In this document: piece by piece, positions 1 through 8,150 of the stretch
Layout: every line of letters begins with the position of its first letter
Numbering within the stretch: position 1 is the stretch's first letter
Assembly: GCA_021325365.1 (NCBI GenBank)
Contig: JAJPHF010000023.1
Coordinates: 1-58,631 of the forward strand
Direction: 5' to 3'
DNA from: Pseudomonadota bacterium
GTDB lineage: Bacteria; Chloroflexota; UBA6077; JAJPHF01
DNA: 58,631 nt
Position numbers and translations under genes: made by a program
The notes under the pieces: generated by a model
Seen by the model: only the letters and a program-made list of their open reading frames with translations
What the model was told of the DNA's origin: nothing
Databases searched by the model: none

Positions 1-1
1 G

Positions 2-91
2 GGCTGCCGCCGCTACTTCAGCGCGGAGTCGCTGGCGAAGCTCTACCCGCCGGCTGGGGAGCCACTCCCCGAGCTGCCCACCGCCCGCTAA
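2..91 (+). CDS. C-terminal end of an unknown protein (partial)
   Basis: An open frame enters from the left edge and stops at TAA 89-91, giving about 29 residues ending LPELPTAR. It contains a short aromatic and basic stretch (CRRYFSAESL) and a Pro-rich tail. I do not recognise the family. No start is visible because the gene begins outside the window. It is called as coding only because the frame is open from the edge to a stop and is followed by clear intergenic repeat sequence. Confidence 0.35.
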   Translation, partial: GCRRYFSAESLAKLYPPAGEPLPELPTAR

Positions 92-188
92 CGGTACCAC
101 CGGGGATCGCCCGCTAGGCATATACACACTTGCCGGGACTCATACTGGCCGATCGGGACGGACCCTCACCCCTCCCCCTCGCCCCCCC

Positions 189-1455
189 TAACAAGGGGAG
201 GTAAATCAGGGTCCTGGTAGTGCGGGGGCGTCATGGCAGGTCACCTGCAGGGCGGGAGACGGTTCGGGCCAGGGCGCGGGCCCGAGGCGCAGGCGGCGCC
301 AGAGGCGGCCGCGGGCCACTTGCTGTTGGACGGCGAGGTGGCCGCGCTGAAACACGCTCAGGACGTGGGGGAGCGCGCCGGCGGAGGGCTGCCAGGCGTC
401 TTCGAGGCGCGTGCCGACCGCGAGCGTCCAGAGGGTCGCCACGGCCAAGACCAGCCAATAGCGGGCCACGCGGGTGGGATCGGTGCGGCGGGTGCGCTCC
501 CACTCCCAGCCCATCCGCTTGAGCGCGCGAAAGCCGTGTTCGATCCACATCCGCAGCCCGTACCACAGCAGGCCGACGGCCCGCGGCGGCTGATCGGTCA
601 GCAGCACTCAGGGCTCTGCCTGCCCGGCCGCCCACACGACCACTAGGGTGGCCGCGAGGCGCTGCCCCCGGGTAAACGCCGTGCCGGTCCCGACCCAGGC
701 GTGGCCCGGCCCCGGCCCCCAGGTCGCGGCGGGCCGCCCGGCGCGACCTGGGGGCGAAGTGATGGTGGCGTTGGATGCGCAGGACCGGGTACCCGCTCAA
801 GGCCCGCACCTGCTGCCACAAGCGCGGGCTCCACAGGCCGCGATCCGCGAATAGCAGCACCCGGGTGGACGCGGGGATCGCGGTGCTCAACGCCGTGAGC
901 ACCGGCGCGAGCGGCTCCAGCCAGGCGCCCGGGACGTTGGCCGGCAGCACGACCCACCCGACCGGGAGGGCACTGCGGCGGTAGAGCACGCTGACCACGA
1001 CCGCCGCATGGCGGGTGCGATCCAGCGTGGCGTCCAGGGCCAGGGGCAGCGGGCCGCCGGTCCACCAACTGAGCACCCACGCCACCAAGGGGGCGAAGCA
1101 CGCACTCACCTCCACTTGCGCGCGACACGGCGCCGGCCGGTCTACCCCGTCGTACAGCCAGGCCCGCAGCCGCTCCCGCGCCGCGTGCCACTCGGTTGGG
1201 GTGTTCGCCAGTGCGGCCAACACCCGCGCCTCACACGCCGTGCCGGCGGCCAGGGTGCCGGTGACCCACTCCGCGAGCCCGCGCTGTTGCGCCGGCCGCA
1301 AGGCCGGAAAGCGCGCCTGTCCCTGCTCCAGCACGGTCTGATACGATGCCTGGGGATAGCTCATCGGTCCTCCGCTTCTTGGTGGCTGGACACTTCCAAG
1401 ATGCCGGATCGTCTTGAGGTATCTCCACTTTTCGTCCCGTTACCTCCCCTTGTTA
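189..1455. mobile_element. Decayed IS4-type insertion sequence bounded by inverted repeats
   Basis: A 16-bp perfect inverted repeat, TAACAAGGGGAGGTAA at 189-204 and its complement at 1440-1455, brackets a broken transposase gene. The similarity continues outward as C-rich tracts, to about 163 on the left and about 1490 on the right. The same C-rich motif is a dispersed repeat in this window, so the arms may be true IS termini or two flanking repeat copies. I could not define a target-site duplication. The element is inactive as judged from its transposase. Confidence 0.6.
206..1364 (-). pseudogene. IS4-family DDE transposase, frameshifted and interrupted
   Basis: The gene starts at 1364 and reads as transposase (DATLDRTRH, then LLFADRGLW) to about position 755. 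The continuation lies in another frame, a shift of one base somewhere in 690-755. In that second frame an in-frame TGA at complement(608..610) interrupts the protein. The remaining C-terminal part carries the diagnostic Y-(2)-R-(3)-E-(6)-K signature as YGLRMWIEHGFRALK. Family knowledge: IS4-type transposases cut and paste DNA with a DDE triad. One frameshift plus one stop make a functional product unlikely. The stop at 206-208 lies almost inside the left inverted repeat. Confidence 0.85.
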
Positions 1456-1480
1456 GCCGGGGGAGAGGGGGAGGGACGGG

Positions 1481-1508
1481 CCCTCACCCCGGCCCTCTCC
1501 CGGAGGGA
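1481..1508. repeat. Family C palindromic repeat
   Basis: CCCTCACCCCGGCCCTCTCC followed by a complementary purine-rich arm. The same unit occurs at 3233-3271, 3296-3328 and 17421-17451, and inside the coding region at 9973-10008. It can fold into a GC-rich hairpin. Between 1365 and 2005 I see only this repeat, the IS end and a 29-bp direct repeat, and no gene. Confidence 0.7.
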
Positions 1509-1687
1509 GCGCGAGCCAGGGAACGCCTGCGCCGGATTCGGCATGACACCCGGCGGGGTGGCGCCCCGGCGCAGCACAGCAAGTAGCGGCCCTACAAAGT
1601 ACCGGGTTGGCGGGGCGCGATGGTCCAGGGGGCGAAGGGCGCCGGACCGGACGCCGCGAGGGGCGGGGGGGGGGCCGTGCCCGCGGG

Positions 1688-1787
1688 GGGGACGCCAGGC
1701 CGTCGGCAGGAGGCTGACGATGCCAGAGCCTAGCAGACATGGCTGCTATCGGCGCCGCGGGGACGCCAGGCCGTCGGCAGGAGGCTG
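1688..1787. repeat. 29-bp direct repeat, two copies
   Basis: The sequence GGGGACGCCAGGCCGTCGGC plus nine further bases is found at 1688-1716 and again at 1759-1787, 71 bp apart, with no mismatch seen. The copies lie in a GC-rich stretch without a gene, upstream of the lipoprotein gene at 2006. Function unknown. Confidence 0.7.
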
Positions 1788-2005
1788 GGGACGCCGCCAG
1801 CCCGGGCGCAGAACGGCCGGCCTTCGAGAGCAGACGAGACGCACTGGCGACCGGCGCGGCTAGCCGGGGCGCTGGCTGCTCGGCCGGGTGGATGCGGTGG
1901 GGAGGGGCGAGGGGGCGGCGGTGACTCGGGCTGAAGGAGGCGGTGCTGGATGCTCCGATCGCTCATGTGGGAGAAGATCGGGGGACGGGGCGGAGGAGTG
2001 ATGCA

Positions 2006-3148
2006 ATGAGGTGGGGTGGATGGCTGGGCGTAGGAATCGCGCTCTGGCTCGCGGCGTGCACGCCGGCGGGGCCGAGCCAAGCGGGCGCTGCCGCGCGGCC
2101 CACGCCGGCTGCCGCGGAGCAGGCGCCGGGCGGGCCAACCTCTGGCGCGGCCACCGCGGCGGCCGGCGGGGCAGCGGCCAGCGCGTCCACGGCGCCGCTG
2201 TCCCCGCCCGTGGCGCTCAAGGTTGGCTCTACGCTAACGCTCGGCGATAGCCCGTTGTTCGTGGCGATGGCGAAGGGCTACTTCCAGGCGGAAGGGCTGG
2301 ATGTCGAGCTCGTGCCGTTCGATTCGGGCGCCAATATGATTGCACCGCTGGCGGCGGGGCAGCTTGACGCGGGCGTAGGCGCCACGTCGGCGGGGCTGTT
2401 CAATGCGATGGCCCGCGACGTGGGCCTGGTCATCGTCTCGGGTGCGGGGCAGTTCACGGCCGGCCACGGCTCGTCGGTGGTGATGGCCCGCAAAGACCTC
2501 GTGGACAGCGGCCAGATCCGCGACTACGCCGACCTGCGCGGCCGCACGATTGCCACCTCGGGCGAGGGCAACGTGACGACGATTGCCATCGGGAAGGCGC
2601 TGGAGCGGGGCGGGCTGACGCGCGACGATGCGAACGTGGTCAGCATGGGCTTCCCCGACATGCTGAGCGCCTTTGCCGGTGGCTCGCTCGACGTGGGTTT
2701 CGAGGCCGAGCCCTTCGTCACGAACGCGGTGGAGCGCAACCTGGCGACGCGCTGGAAGCCGGTCGACGAGATCCTGCCTGACCATATGGTGACGGTCTGG
2801 ATGTACTCACAGAAGCTGATCCAGACCCAGCCGGAGGCGGCGCGACGGCTCATGGTGGCGCTGGTGCGGGGCTCGCGGGACTATATGGACGCGATCGACA
2901 AGGGGCGCGGCCGCGCCGAGGTGGTCGCTGCCATCACCGAGCACTCTCGCGTGAAGGACCCGGCGCTCTACGATCGCATGGTGTTCATCGCCGTGCCGAC
3001 GTCGGGTGAGGTCGACGTGAAAAGCCTCGCGGACGACATCGCCTGGTACCAGGCGAACGGCTACCTGGAGGCCGCGCCCGATCTGAGCCGCTCGGTGGAC
3101 GGCCGCTTCGCCGCCTACGCGCGCGAGCGGCTCGGGCCGTACCAGTAG
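2006..3148 (+). CDS. ABC transporter substrate-binding lipoprotein, NMT1/SsuA-like
   Basis: A 380-residue periplasmic-type binding protein. The start ATG 2006 is preceded by GGAGGA and gives a lipoprotein signal (WLGVGIALWLAAC, lipid-attached Cys18), followed by an Ala/Pro-rich linker to about residue 75. The mature domain begins LKVGSTLTLGDSPLFVAMAK and has the NMT1/THI5-like pattern (YFQAEGLDVELVPF, then a GQLDAGVGATS block). Such proteins capture small organic ligands (pyrimidine precursors, sulfonates, nitrate, aromatics) for an ABC importer, but no permease or ATPase gene is adjacent. It is closely similar in layout to the protein at 50113-51240. A strong hairpin follows the stop. The ligand cannot be inferred. 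Confidence 0.88.
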   Translation: MRWGGWLGVGIALWLAACTPAGPSQAGAAARPTPAAAEQAPGGPTSGAATAAAGGAAASASTAPLSPPVALKVGSTLTLGDSPLFVAMAKGYFQAEGLDVELVPFDSGANMIAPLAAGQLDAGVGATSAGLFNAMARDVGLVIVSGAGQFTAGHGSSVVMARKDLVDSGQIRDYADLRGRTIATSGEGNVTTIAIGKALERGGLTRDDANVVSMGFPDMLSAFAGGSLDVGFEAEPFVTNAVERNLATRWKPVDEILPDHMVTVWMYSQKLIQTQPEAARRLMVALVRGSRDYMDAIDKGRGRAEVVAAITEHSRVKDPALYDRMVFIAVPTSGEVDVKSLADDIAWYQANGYLEAAPDLSRSVDGRFAAYARERLGPYQ

Positions 3149-3153
3149 GGCGC

Positions 3154-3201
3154 CGGGTCGGGCCCGGCGTAGCTGCCGGTAGCTACGCCGGGCCCGACCC
3201 G
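3154..3201 (+). terminator. Perfect 21-bp-stem hairpin after the lipoprotein gene
   Basis: Arms 3154-3174 and 3181-3201 are exact reverse complements around a 6-nt loop (GCCGGT), starting 5 nt after the stop codon. There is no T-tract, so it would be an atypical terminator or an mRNA 3'-end stabiliser. Confidence 0.65.
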
Positions 3202-3232
3202 ATCCGCCTCGGCGGTCCGCCAGCAGGACGCG

Positions 3233-3328
3233 CCCTCACCCCGGCCCTCTCCCAGGGGGAGAGGGGGAGGGAGGAGAAGGTCGCCCGCGGCGCAACCCTC
3301 ATCCCAGGGGGAGAGGGAGGGGCGGGGG
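3233..3328. repeat. Two copies of family C palindromic repeat
   Basis: Units at 3233-3271 and 3296-3328 share the CCCTCACCCC / CAGGGGGAGAGGG pattern. They fill the gap between the hairpin at 3154-3201 and the convergent gene ending at 3347. Confidence 0.7.
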
Positions 3329-3346
3329 CGACGGAGACGTGCGGGG

Positions 3347-3646
3347 CTAGCGGACGACGACGATCGCGTTCGTCTCGCCGTGCTCGTTGGGCACGGTCCG
3401 GTCGGCCTGGTCGTCGGTAATCCACTCGTGCCCGTCGACTACGAAGCGGTAGGCGAACTCCTGATTCTTGGGGAGGCGGAGAGTGGTCCACCAGCAGCCG
3501 TCCTTGCGCTGCTTCATCGGCGTCGCGGCGGGATTCCACTGGTTGAACTCGCCCGCGAGGCACACTGTGCCCGCATCGGGGCGCGGGGCCGTCTCAAACG
3601 TCACCGATACCTTATCCGATCCCTGGAGAGGCTTCTTCTTCACCAT
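3347..3646 (-). CDS. Small glycogen-binding (CBM48/isoamylase N-terminal) domain protein
   Basis: A 99-residue protein that is essentially one early-set/CBM48 domain: VTFETAP, then LAGEFNQWNP, then a WWTTLRLPKNQEFAYRFVVDG stretch ending ITDDQADRTVPNEHGETNAIVVV. These are the hallmarks of the glycogen-binding domain of isoamylases, branching enzymes and AMPK beta, where FN.W and Y.F.VDG line the sugar site. The start at 3646 (MVKKKPLQG) has GGAAGGAG upstream; a longer frame reaches 3739 but has no good ribosome site. No catalytic domain is attached, so a free carbohydrate-binding adaptor is likely. Confidence 0.8.
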   Translation of the reverse strand: MVKKKPLQGSDKVSVTFETAPRPDAGTVCLAGEFNQWNPAATPMKQRKDGCWWTTLRLPKNQEFAYRFVVDGHEWITDDQADRTVPNEHGETNAIVVVR

Positions 3647-3791
3647 GAGCGCGAGAAATGCTCCTTCCGTGTAGGTGCCTGGGACTAATGGCCGCCCGCT
3701 TCCAGTGTTGCTGGCGAGTGGACAGTGCATTATAGGCAACTTGCGCGCGATGCCTCTACGTTTCGGCTGCCGTTGGCTCTTGGCGCTGCTT

Positions 3792-5312
3792 CTAGCGGCG
3801 GCGGGCTAGCTCGCCGGCGAACATGCGGAAGCTCAGCGCGAGTAGCACGAGCAGCAGCGCGGCGAGCGTGGCCGTCGGGACCCAATGGACGGCGGCCCAA
3901 TCGACCGGGTCACCTCGGAACATGACCGTTTCGAGCAGGAGGCGCCCCGTCGTCACGGGCAGGAGGTACGCGACTACCAGGAGGGGCAGCGTGAGCTGGT
4001 CCAGCGGCGCCAGCAGGCCGCTGAACGCCACCGACGCAATGAGCAGCAGCATGGATGCCTGAATCGCCGACTCCTCGCTGCGAGTGATCAGCCCGATCAC
4101 GAAGCCGAGGGCCAGTGCGGCGAGCAGGAACACGAACAGCACGGCCACGAGCCAGCCGATGCCGGCGAGGACGGGCACGCCCAGCGCAAGGATCGCCAGC
4201 GCCGTGACGAGCGAGGCGATCAAGGCCACCATCAAGCCGAGCCCCAGATACTTGCCTACCAGCACCTCGGCCGCCGACGCGGGCGACAGGCGGTAGAGGT
4301 CGAGGACGCCGAGGCGGCGGTCGCGGGCGATCGAGACGGCCGCGAGCGTCACGGCCAGATGCTGGAGGATCAGCGCCAGGATGCCCGGCAGGAAGTACGT
4401 CGTGCCCTCCGGCTTGTAGGGCGCCACGTTGTCGATGACCGGATAGAAGGGGGCCGAGAGCACGTTCGGGTTGGTGGTCTGGAGCTGCGTGAGCAGTGGC
4501 TGCACCTGATTGATCTGCTGGAGCAGGCTCGCCGCCTCGGCGGGGCTCGGCACGGCGTTGAGCTGCAGATCGAGCTGTTGGAGGTCGGAGTAGAAGCCGC
4601 GCAGGCGCTGGCGCTGCGCGCGCAGCTCGCTGAGCGGCGAGCCTGGCCCCGTCCCCAGCAGCCCCGTGACTTGCGCCACATCTTCGATCTGGCCCAGCGT
4701 GCTGTCGAGCTGGCCGAGGAGCGTGGTGGCGTCGCGCAAGCGGCGGCGCTGCTCGTCGACAGAGCCGTTGGCGACGCCGTTGAGCGCCTGCTGGAGGCGT
4801 GTCACCTCGTCCTGCACGGTCGCCGCGGAGCCGCGCGCCTGGGTGATGACCTGGGCGATCGCCTCGCGGTTCAGCTCGGCGATCTGGGCCTCCACGAACA
4901 GCGTGAAGAACGAGTTGGCGAGCGGGTCGATCTCGTTGGTGGTCAGGCGCACAGGTGCCTGCTGACCCTGGGCGAGCGCCGCCTGCGGGTCGGGGGGCAG
5001 CTCCAGCACGAGCTTCACCTCCCCGCGCCGCAGCCGGGCGAGCGCCGCGTCGCGGTCGGTCGTCGTGCCCACCACGTTCAGGAAATTATCCAGGTTCTGC
5101 GCGCCCATCTGGAGGACCGAATTCTGGGAGGCATTGGGCGGCAGCACCACGATCGTGGTCGGGAAGTCGCGGTACACGCGCGCGCCCAGCACGAACGCCA
5201 GCAAAATCAGGAACGGCCCGAAGATGACGATGCACAGCAGCCAGGGCTGGCGGAACAGCTCCCCCAGGAACACGTTGGCCGGGGCCGTGGTGCGGATCGG
5301 CGTGCTCAGCAT
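3792..5312 (-). CDS. ABC-2 type exporter permease with coiled-coil extracytoplasmic insert
   Basis: A 506-residue membrane protein with an N-terminal membrane segment (PWLLCIVIFGPFLILLAFVLG, about residues 28-48), a ~280-residue soluble region with several heptad-like Leu/Gln stretches (about 150-290), then a C-terminal block of five to six membrane segments from about residue 308. That is the ABC2_membrane_3 architecture. It lies 103 bp downstream of its ATPase partner (5416-6408) on the same strand. The start at 5312 has GGGAGGGAG upstream. The substrate is unknown; lipids or drugs are typical of the family. Confidence 0.85.
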   Translation of the reverse strand: MLSTPIRTTAPANVFLGELFRQPWLLCIVIFGPFLILLAFVLGARVYRDFPTTIVVLPPNASQNSVLQMGAQNLDNFLNVVGTTTDRDAALARLRRGEVKLVLELPPDPQAALAQGQQAPVRLTTNEIDPLANSFFTLFVEAQIAELNREAIAQVITQARGSAATVQDEVTRLQQALNGVANGSVDEQRRRLRDATTLLGQLDSTLGQIEDVAQVTGLLGTGPGSPLSELRAQRQRLRGFYSDLQQLDLQLNAVPSPAEAASLLQQINQVQPLLTQLQTTNPNVLSAPFYPVIDNVAPYKPEGTTYFLPGILALILQHLAVTLAAVSIARDRRLGVLDLYRLSPASAAEVLVGKYLGLGLMVALIASLVTALAILALGVPVLAGIGWLVAVLFVFLLAALALGFVIGLITRSEESAIQASMLLLIASVAFSGLLAPLDQLTLPLLVVAYLLPVTTGRLLLETVMFRGDPVDWAAVHWVPTATLAALLLVLLALSFRMFAGELARRR

Positions 5313-5415
5313 GGCGCGGCTCCCTCCCGTGGCGGCAGACGCCTCGACCGGTCGTGGCGCCCATGTCGGGGCGTGTGGCCGAACGGGCCCCCCCGGGCGC
5401 TCCAGGGGCCCGGGG

Positions 5416-6408
5416 TCAGCGGCGGCGCTCCACCAGGCGCGTGAACACCTCGTCGAACGACGGCTGGCTGGCGTCCGCGGCCTCGACGTGACAGTTCGCG
5501 TCTTCCAGCGCGCGCACCAGCTCGGGCGTGGCGCGGGCGGCGTCTTCCACCAGCACGCGCACCCAGCCCGGCGCCGCGCGGTCGACGCCGAGGACGAGCG
5601 GCAGGCGGGCGACCTGGCTGACGGCCGACCAGTCGAGGCACGGCGAGGCGAGATCGACGACGTCGCCGCCGTAGGCGAGCCGGCGCAGCGCCGCCGGTGT
5701 GCCCTCGGCCAGCAGCCCGCCGCCCGCGACGAGCGCCACGTAGTCGCACTGCTCGGCCTCGTTGACGTACTGGGTGGTAAAGAACACCGTGCGGCCGCTG
5801 TCGGCGATGGCGCGGAACTCCTCCCAGCAGCGGGCGCGCAGCACGGGGTCGATGCCGGCGGTGGGCTCGTCCACCACCAGCAGGCTGGGCTCGTGGAGGA
5901 GCGCAGCGGCGAGCTGCAAGCGGCGCTGCATGCCGCCGCTCAGGTCGCGCGCCACCTTGCCGCGGTGCTCGCTCAGATCCATCGTGTCGAGCGTCTCGCG
6001 GATGCGGCGGCGCCGGTGGCGCCAGCCGAGCCCGTAGAGCCCCGCCACGAAGTCGAGGTTCTCGCGGACGGTGAGATTAGGGTAGAGGGCGAAGCTCTGC
6101 GGCATGTAGCCGATGCGCTGGCGCAGCCGCCGCGGCAGCGTGAGCGCCGGCTCGCCGAACAGGCGCGCCTCGCCTTCCATCGGTTGCAACAAGCCCAGCG
6201 CGGCTCGGAGCAGGGTGGTCTTGCCCCCGCCCGACGGGCCGACCAAGCCGTAGATCTGGCCCGGCGTCACCGCGAGCGACAGGTTGCGGATGATCTCCTG
6301 TCCGTCGTAGCCCAGCGTGAGCCCCACCAGCTCGATCACCGGCGCCCCCGGCCGGTCGTTGGCCGCTGGCACATCGCTGCGCGTCCGCGGCTGGGTTGCC
6401 GTCGCCAT
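5416..6408 (-). CDS. ABC transporter ATP-binding protein (DrrA/CcmA-like)
   Basis: A 330-residue ATPase with Walker A GPSGGGKTT (about residues 59-67), Q-loop GYMPQSFALY, signature LSGGMQRRL, Walker B LLVVDEPTAGIDP and an H-loop replaced by Q (VFFTTQYVNEAE). The Gln at the switch-His position is unusual and may slow hydrolysis. A C-terminal domain of about 90 residues ends with the Drr-type PSFDEVFTRL motif. It energises the permease encoded just downstream. A candidate dyad operator lies upstream at 6467-6489. Confidence 0.9.
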   Translation of the reverse strand: MATATQPRTRSDVPAANDRPGAPVIELVGLTLGYDGQEIIRNLSLAVTPGQIYGLVGPSGGGKTTLLRAALGLLQPMEGEARLFGEPALTLPRRLRQRIGYMPQSFALYPNLTVRENLDFVAGLYGLGWRHRRRRIRETLDTMDLSEHRGKVARDLSGGMQRRLQLAAALLHEPSLLVVDEPTAGIDPVLRARCWEEFRAIADSGRTVFFTTQYVNEAEQCDYVALVAGGGLLAEGTPAALRRLAYGGDVVDLASPCLDWSAVSQVARLPLVLGVDRAAPGWVRVLVEDAARATPELVRALEDANCHVEAADASQPSFDEVFTRLVERRR

Positions 6409-6466
6409 GATGGCCCCCGTTCTGCGCTCACGTCATGGGCTAGCTGGCCGTCACCAGGTCATCGAC

Positions 6467-6489
6467 GTGTCTGTGAGATCACATTACAC
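6467..6489. promoter_or_regulatory. Candidate operator upstream of the ABC exporter operon
   Basis: The arrangement GTGT-2-GTGA-2-TCAC-3-ACAC is a nested, slightly imperfect dyad about 60 bp upstream of the ATPase start, in a locally AT-richer stretch. It resembles sites bound by dimeric repressors. No regulator gene is adjacent, so the assignment is tentative. Confidence 0.25.
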
Positions 6490-6642
6490 ATCAGGCTACC
6501 CATAACGGGGTAGTAGCCGCCCGCCACGACTAGTGCAAGAGCCATGCCCCGCGTGGGATGCACGGCGGGCGCTCGCGGGCGCGGGGACCGGGTTCCGGGA
6601 TGGGCGAGCAGCCCGCCCGGCTCCGGCGCGCGAAGCGGCCGA

Positions 6643-6724
6643 GGCCGGGCGGGCGAGACGCTCGCGCTCCCGGGGGGCAGGCGACAGTGGCCGGGCGGGC
6701 GAGACGCCCGCGCTCCCAGGGAGG
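6643..6724. repeat. Two copies of family B repeat
   Basis: Units at 6643-6681 and 6689-6724 share GGCCGGGCGGGCGAGACGC followed by a CGCGCTCCC arm. Related copies occur at 48786-48820, 53887-53919 and 53958-53989. Apart from these repeats and the candidate operator, 6409-6764 shows no gene. Confidence 0.7.
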
Positions 6725-6764
6725 CCGCTGCCAGGCAGCGACGCGAGCCGAGGACGGCGCGACG

Positions 6765-7457
6765 CTACAGGCGCGCGGCGCGGAGGGCGGCGAAGGTGTC
6801 GCCGTCGACGACGCGAATGTGGCGCGCGCGTGGCCCGACCCCGGGGGCGGGCGGCGCGGTAGTGGCGTCGTCGGGCTCGTCGGCCGTGGTCGCCCTAGGG
6901 GCGTTGGGCGGTGCCGGCGGCGTGGCGGGAATTGCCGGGCGCTCATCGGTTGGCGCCGGCGCGTGGGCGGGCGCGTCCGGCTCGTCGGGCGCCTCGGCCT
7001 CGGGCGGCGCCTCGGCCTCGGGCGCGGTCTCGCTCGCAGCCGACGCGTCGGGCGCAGGCGCGCTCTCCACGGCACGTGGCGCCTGCCCGTCGATGGTCGT
7101 CACGACCTCCAGCCACACGGGGATGCGTCCCTCGCGGAGGCCGCCGAGGCGGGCGAACCCCGCCTCGCTCAAGTCCAGCGTTAGCCCACTGCTGCCGCGA
7201 TCCTGCACGCGCACGTAGATGTACTGGCCGGTTCCCTGGCGGGTGACTTTCAAGAGCGTGCCGAGTGGATACCAGTTATTCGCGGCGATCATGGGGTCCC
7301 AGCGGTTGTAGGGCAGGCCGTTGGCCATGCGATAGCCTTGCAGCGAGGGGTGGTAGTAGGTGGCGGTGGTACCGGTGGTCGACGCGAACGTCTGGGTGGG
7401 CGCGAACAGCGCGGCGCCCAGGACGAGGACGCAGAGCACACGGATAGCACAGGGCAT
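6765..7457 (-). CDS. RlpA-like double-psi beta-barrel secreted protein
   Basis: A 230-residue exported protein. The signal peptide (IRVLCVLVLGAALFAPTQTFA) is followed by an RlpA-type barrel at about residues 27-125: ATYYHPSLQGYRMANGLPYN, then GTLLKVTRQGTGQYIYVRVQ, then DRG and LDLSEAGFARLGGLREGRIPVWLEV. In RlpA and related hydrolases this fold acts on peptidoglycan glycan strands, and the DRGP/LDLS-like region is conserved. The rest is a low-complexity Pro/Ala/Glu tail. ATG 7457 has AAGGAG upstream; a TTG two codons earlier is possible. It is probably an envelope or cell-wall-associated protein. Confidence 0.78.
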   Translation of the reverse strand: MPCAIRVLCVLVLGAALFAPTQTFASTTGTTATYYHPSLQGYRMANGLPYNRWDPMIAANNWYPLGTLLKVTRQGTGQYIYVRVQDRGSSGLTLDLSEAGFARLGGLREGRIPVWLEVVTTIDGQAPRAVESAPAPDASAASETAPEAEAPPEAEAPDEPDAPAHAPAPTDERPAIPATPPAPPNAPRATTADEPDDATTAPPAPGVGPRARHIRVVDGDTFAALRAARL

Positions 7458-7463
7458 GGACAA

Positions 7464-8150
7464 TACACTCCTTGGGATGAGAGTTCATGGCGGAGACGCA
7501 GGGATCGGGGGCAAAGTGCCGCCGATCAGTCTCCGCAAGCCGCGGCCGTGCCTGGACCCCGTGCTTCGCCGCACACGGTAAGCGCCGGGCAGACGGAAAC
7601 TGTCGCAGTGACAGCCTGGGCCGGTGGGGCTATCGCTGCGAGCGTAACCATCTGCCTGGGCGCACTCCGCGTACGGAGAGAGCCAGGGACGTTACACGGT
7701 GGGGATTCGCGGCGGGGAAGCGCTCAGGACGGGAAGGAGAGAGACACCGTATGCAGTTAGCGTGCGAGGGCCGTGCCACGTCGGCGGGGTCGTGCGCCCA
7801 CACGCCTCTGTAAACGAGGGGCGGAAATTACATCGCTCCTAACTCACCTGGGCGAAGTCTCGCGCGGCAATCCGGTGGGGCCTGGAGGCCGCGCGGTGCG
7901 AGTATGGCGGGGCGCGCCGCGCGCCGCAACATCCTCGCTGAACCTAATGCCTTGACCATACTACCAGATTGGAGCGCCTGAATCGAACGGATCCGTGTCA
8001 CAGAATCGAAATGCGGTACGAATGGGGCTTCTTGTCGGGACGGCGGGACCCAGGTGCCTGCTCGCTATAATGCGGCACACGGAACCGCGCGTGGGCCGCT
8101 CGCTTCGTGGCGGGACCGACACACCGGCGGCGCGCGTCACGAGGAAGCGG
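7464..8150. other. Long intergenic region without a recognisable gene
   Basis: About 690 bp between divergent genes. Several short GC-rich stem-loops are possible around 7560-7700, so a structured leader of the RlpA-like gene is conceivable. I could not match it to a known riboswitch or ncRNA. Around 7965-8040 there is a lower-GC patch. The only plausible signal is the -10 box at 8066. Confidence 0.4.
8066..8071 (+). promoter_or_regulatory. Probable -10 box (TATAAT) of the DNA-processing cluster
   Basis: TATAATGCGGC lies 80 bp before ATG 8151. It matches a recurrent TAnAATnnCGGC pattern upstream of several genes here. No good -35 hexamer is seen at the usual distance. Confidence 0.45.

Noticed and set aside
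206..1364. Transposase made by programmed frameshifting
   Set aside because: Besides the shift there is an in-frame TGA, and the junction lacks a clear slippery heptamer with a downstream stop arrangement, so decay is simpler.
7464..7760. Riboswitch or ncRNA upstream of the RlpA-like gene
   Set aside because: Several hairpins are possible, but I could not match conserved c-di-AMP, cobalamin or RNase P elements.
7965..8010. tRNA-like 3' end on the minus strand (CCGTTCGATTCAGGCGCTCCA-type)
   Set aside because: The T-stem does not pair well, and no matching acceptor, D-arm or anticodon arm is found at the right distance.
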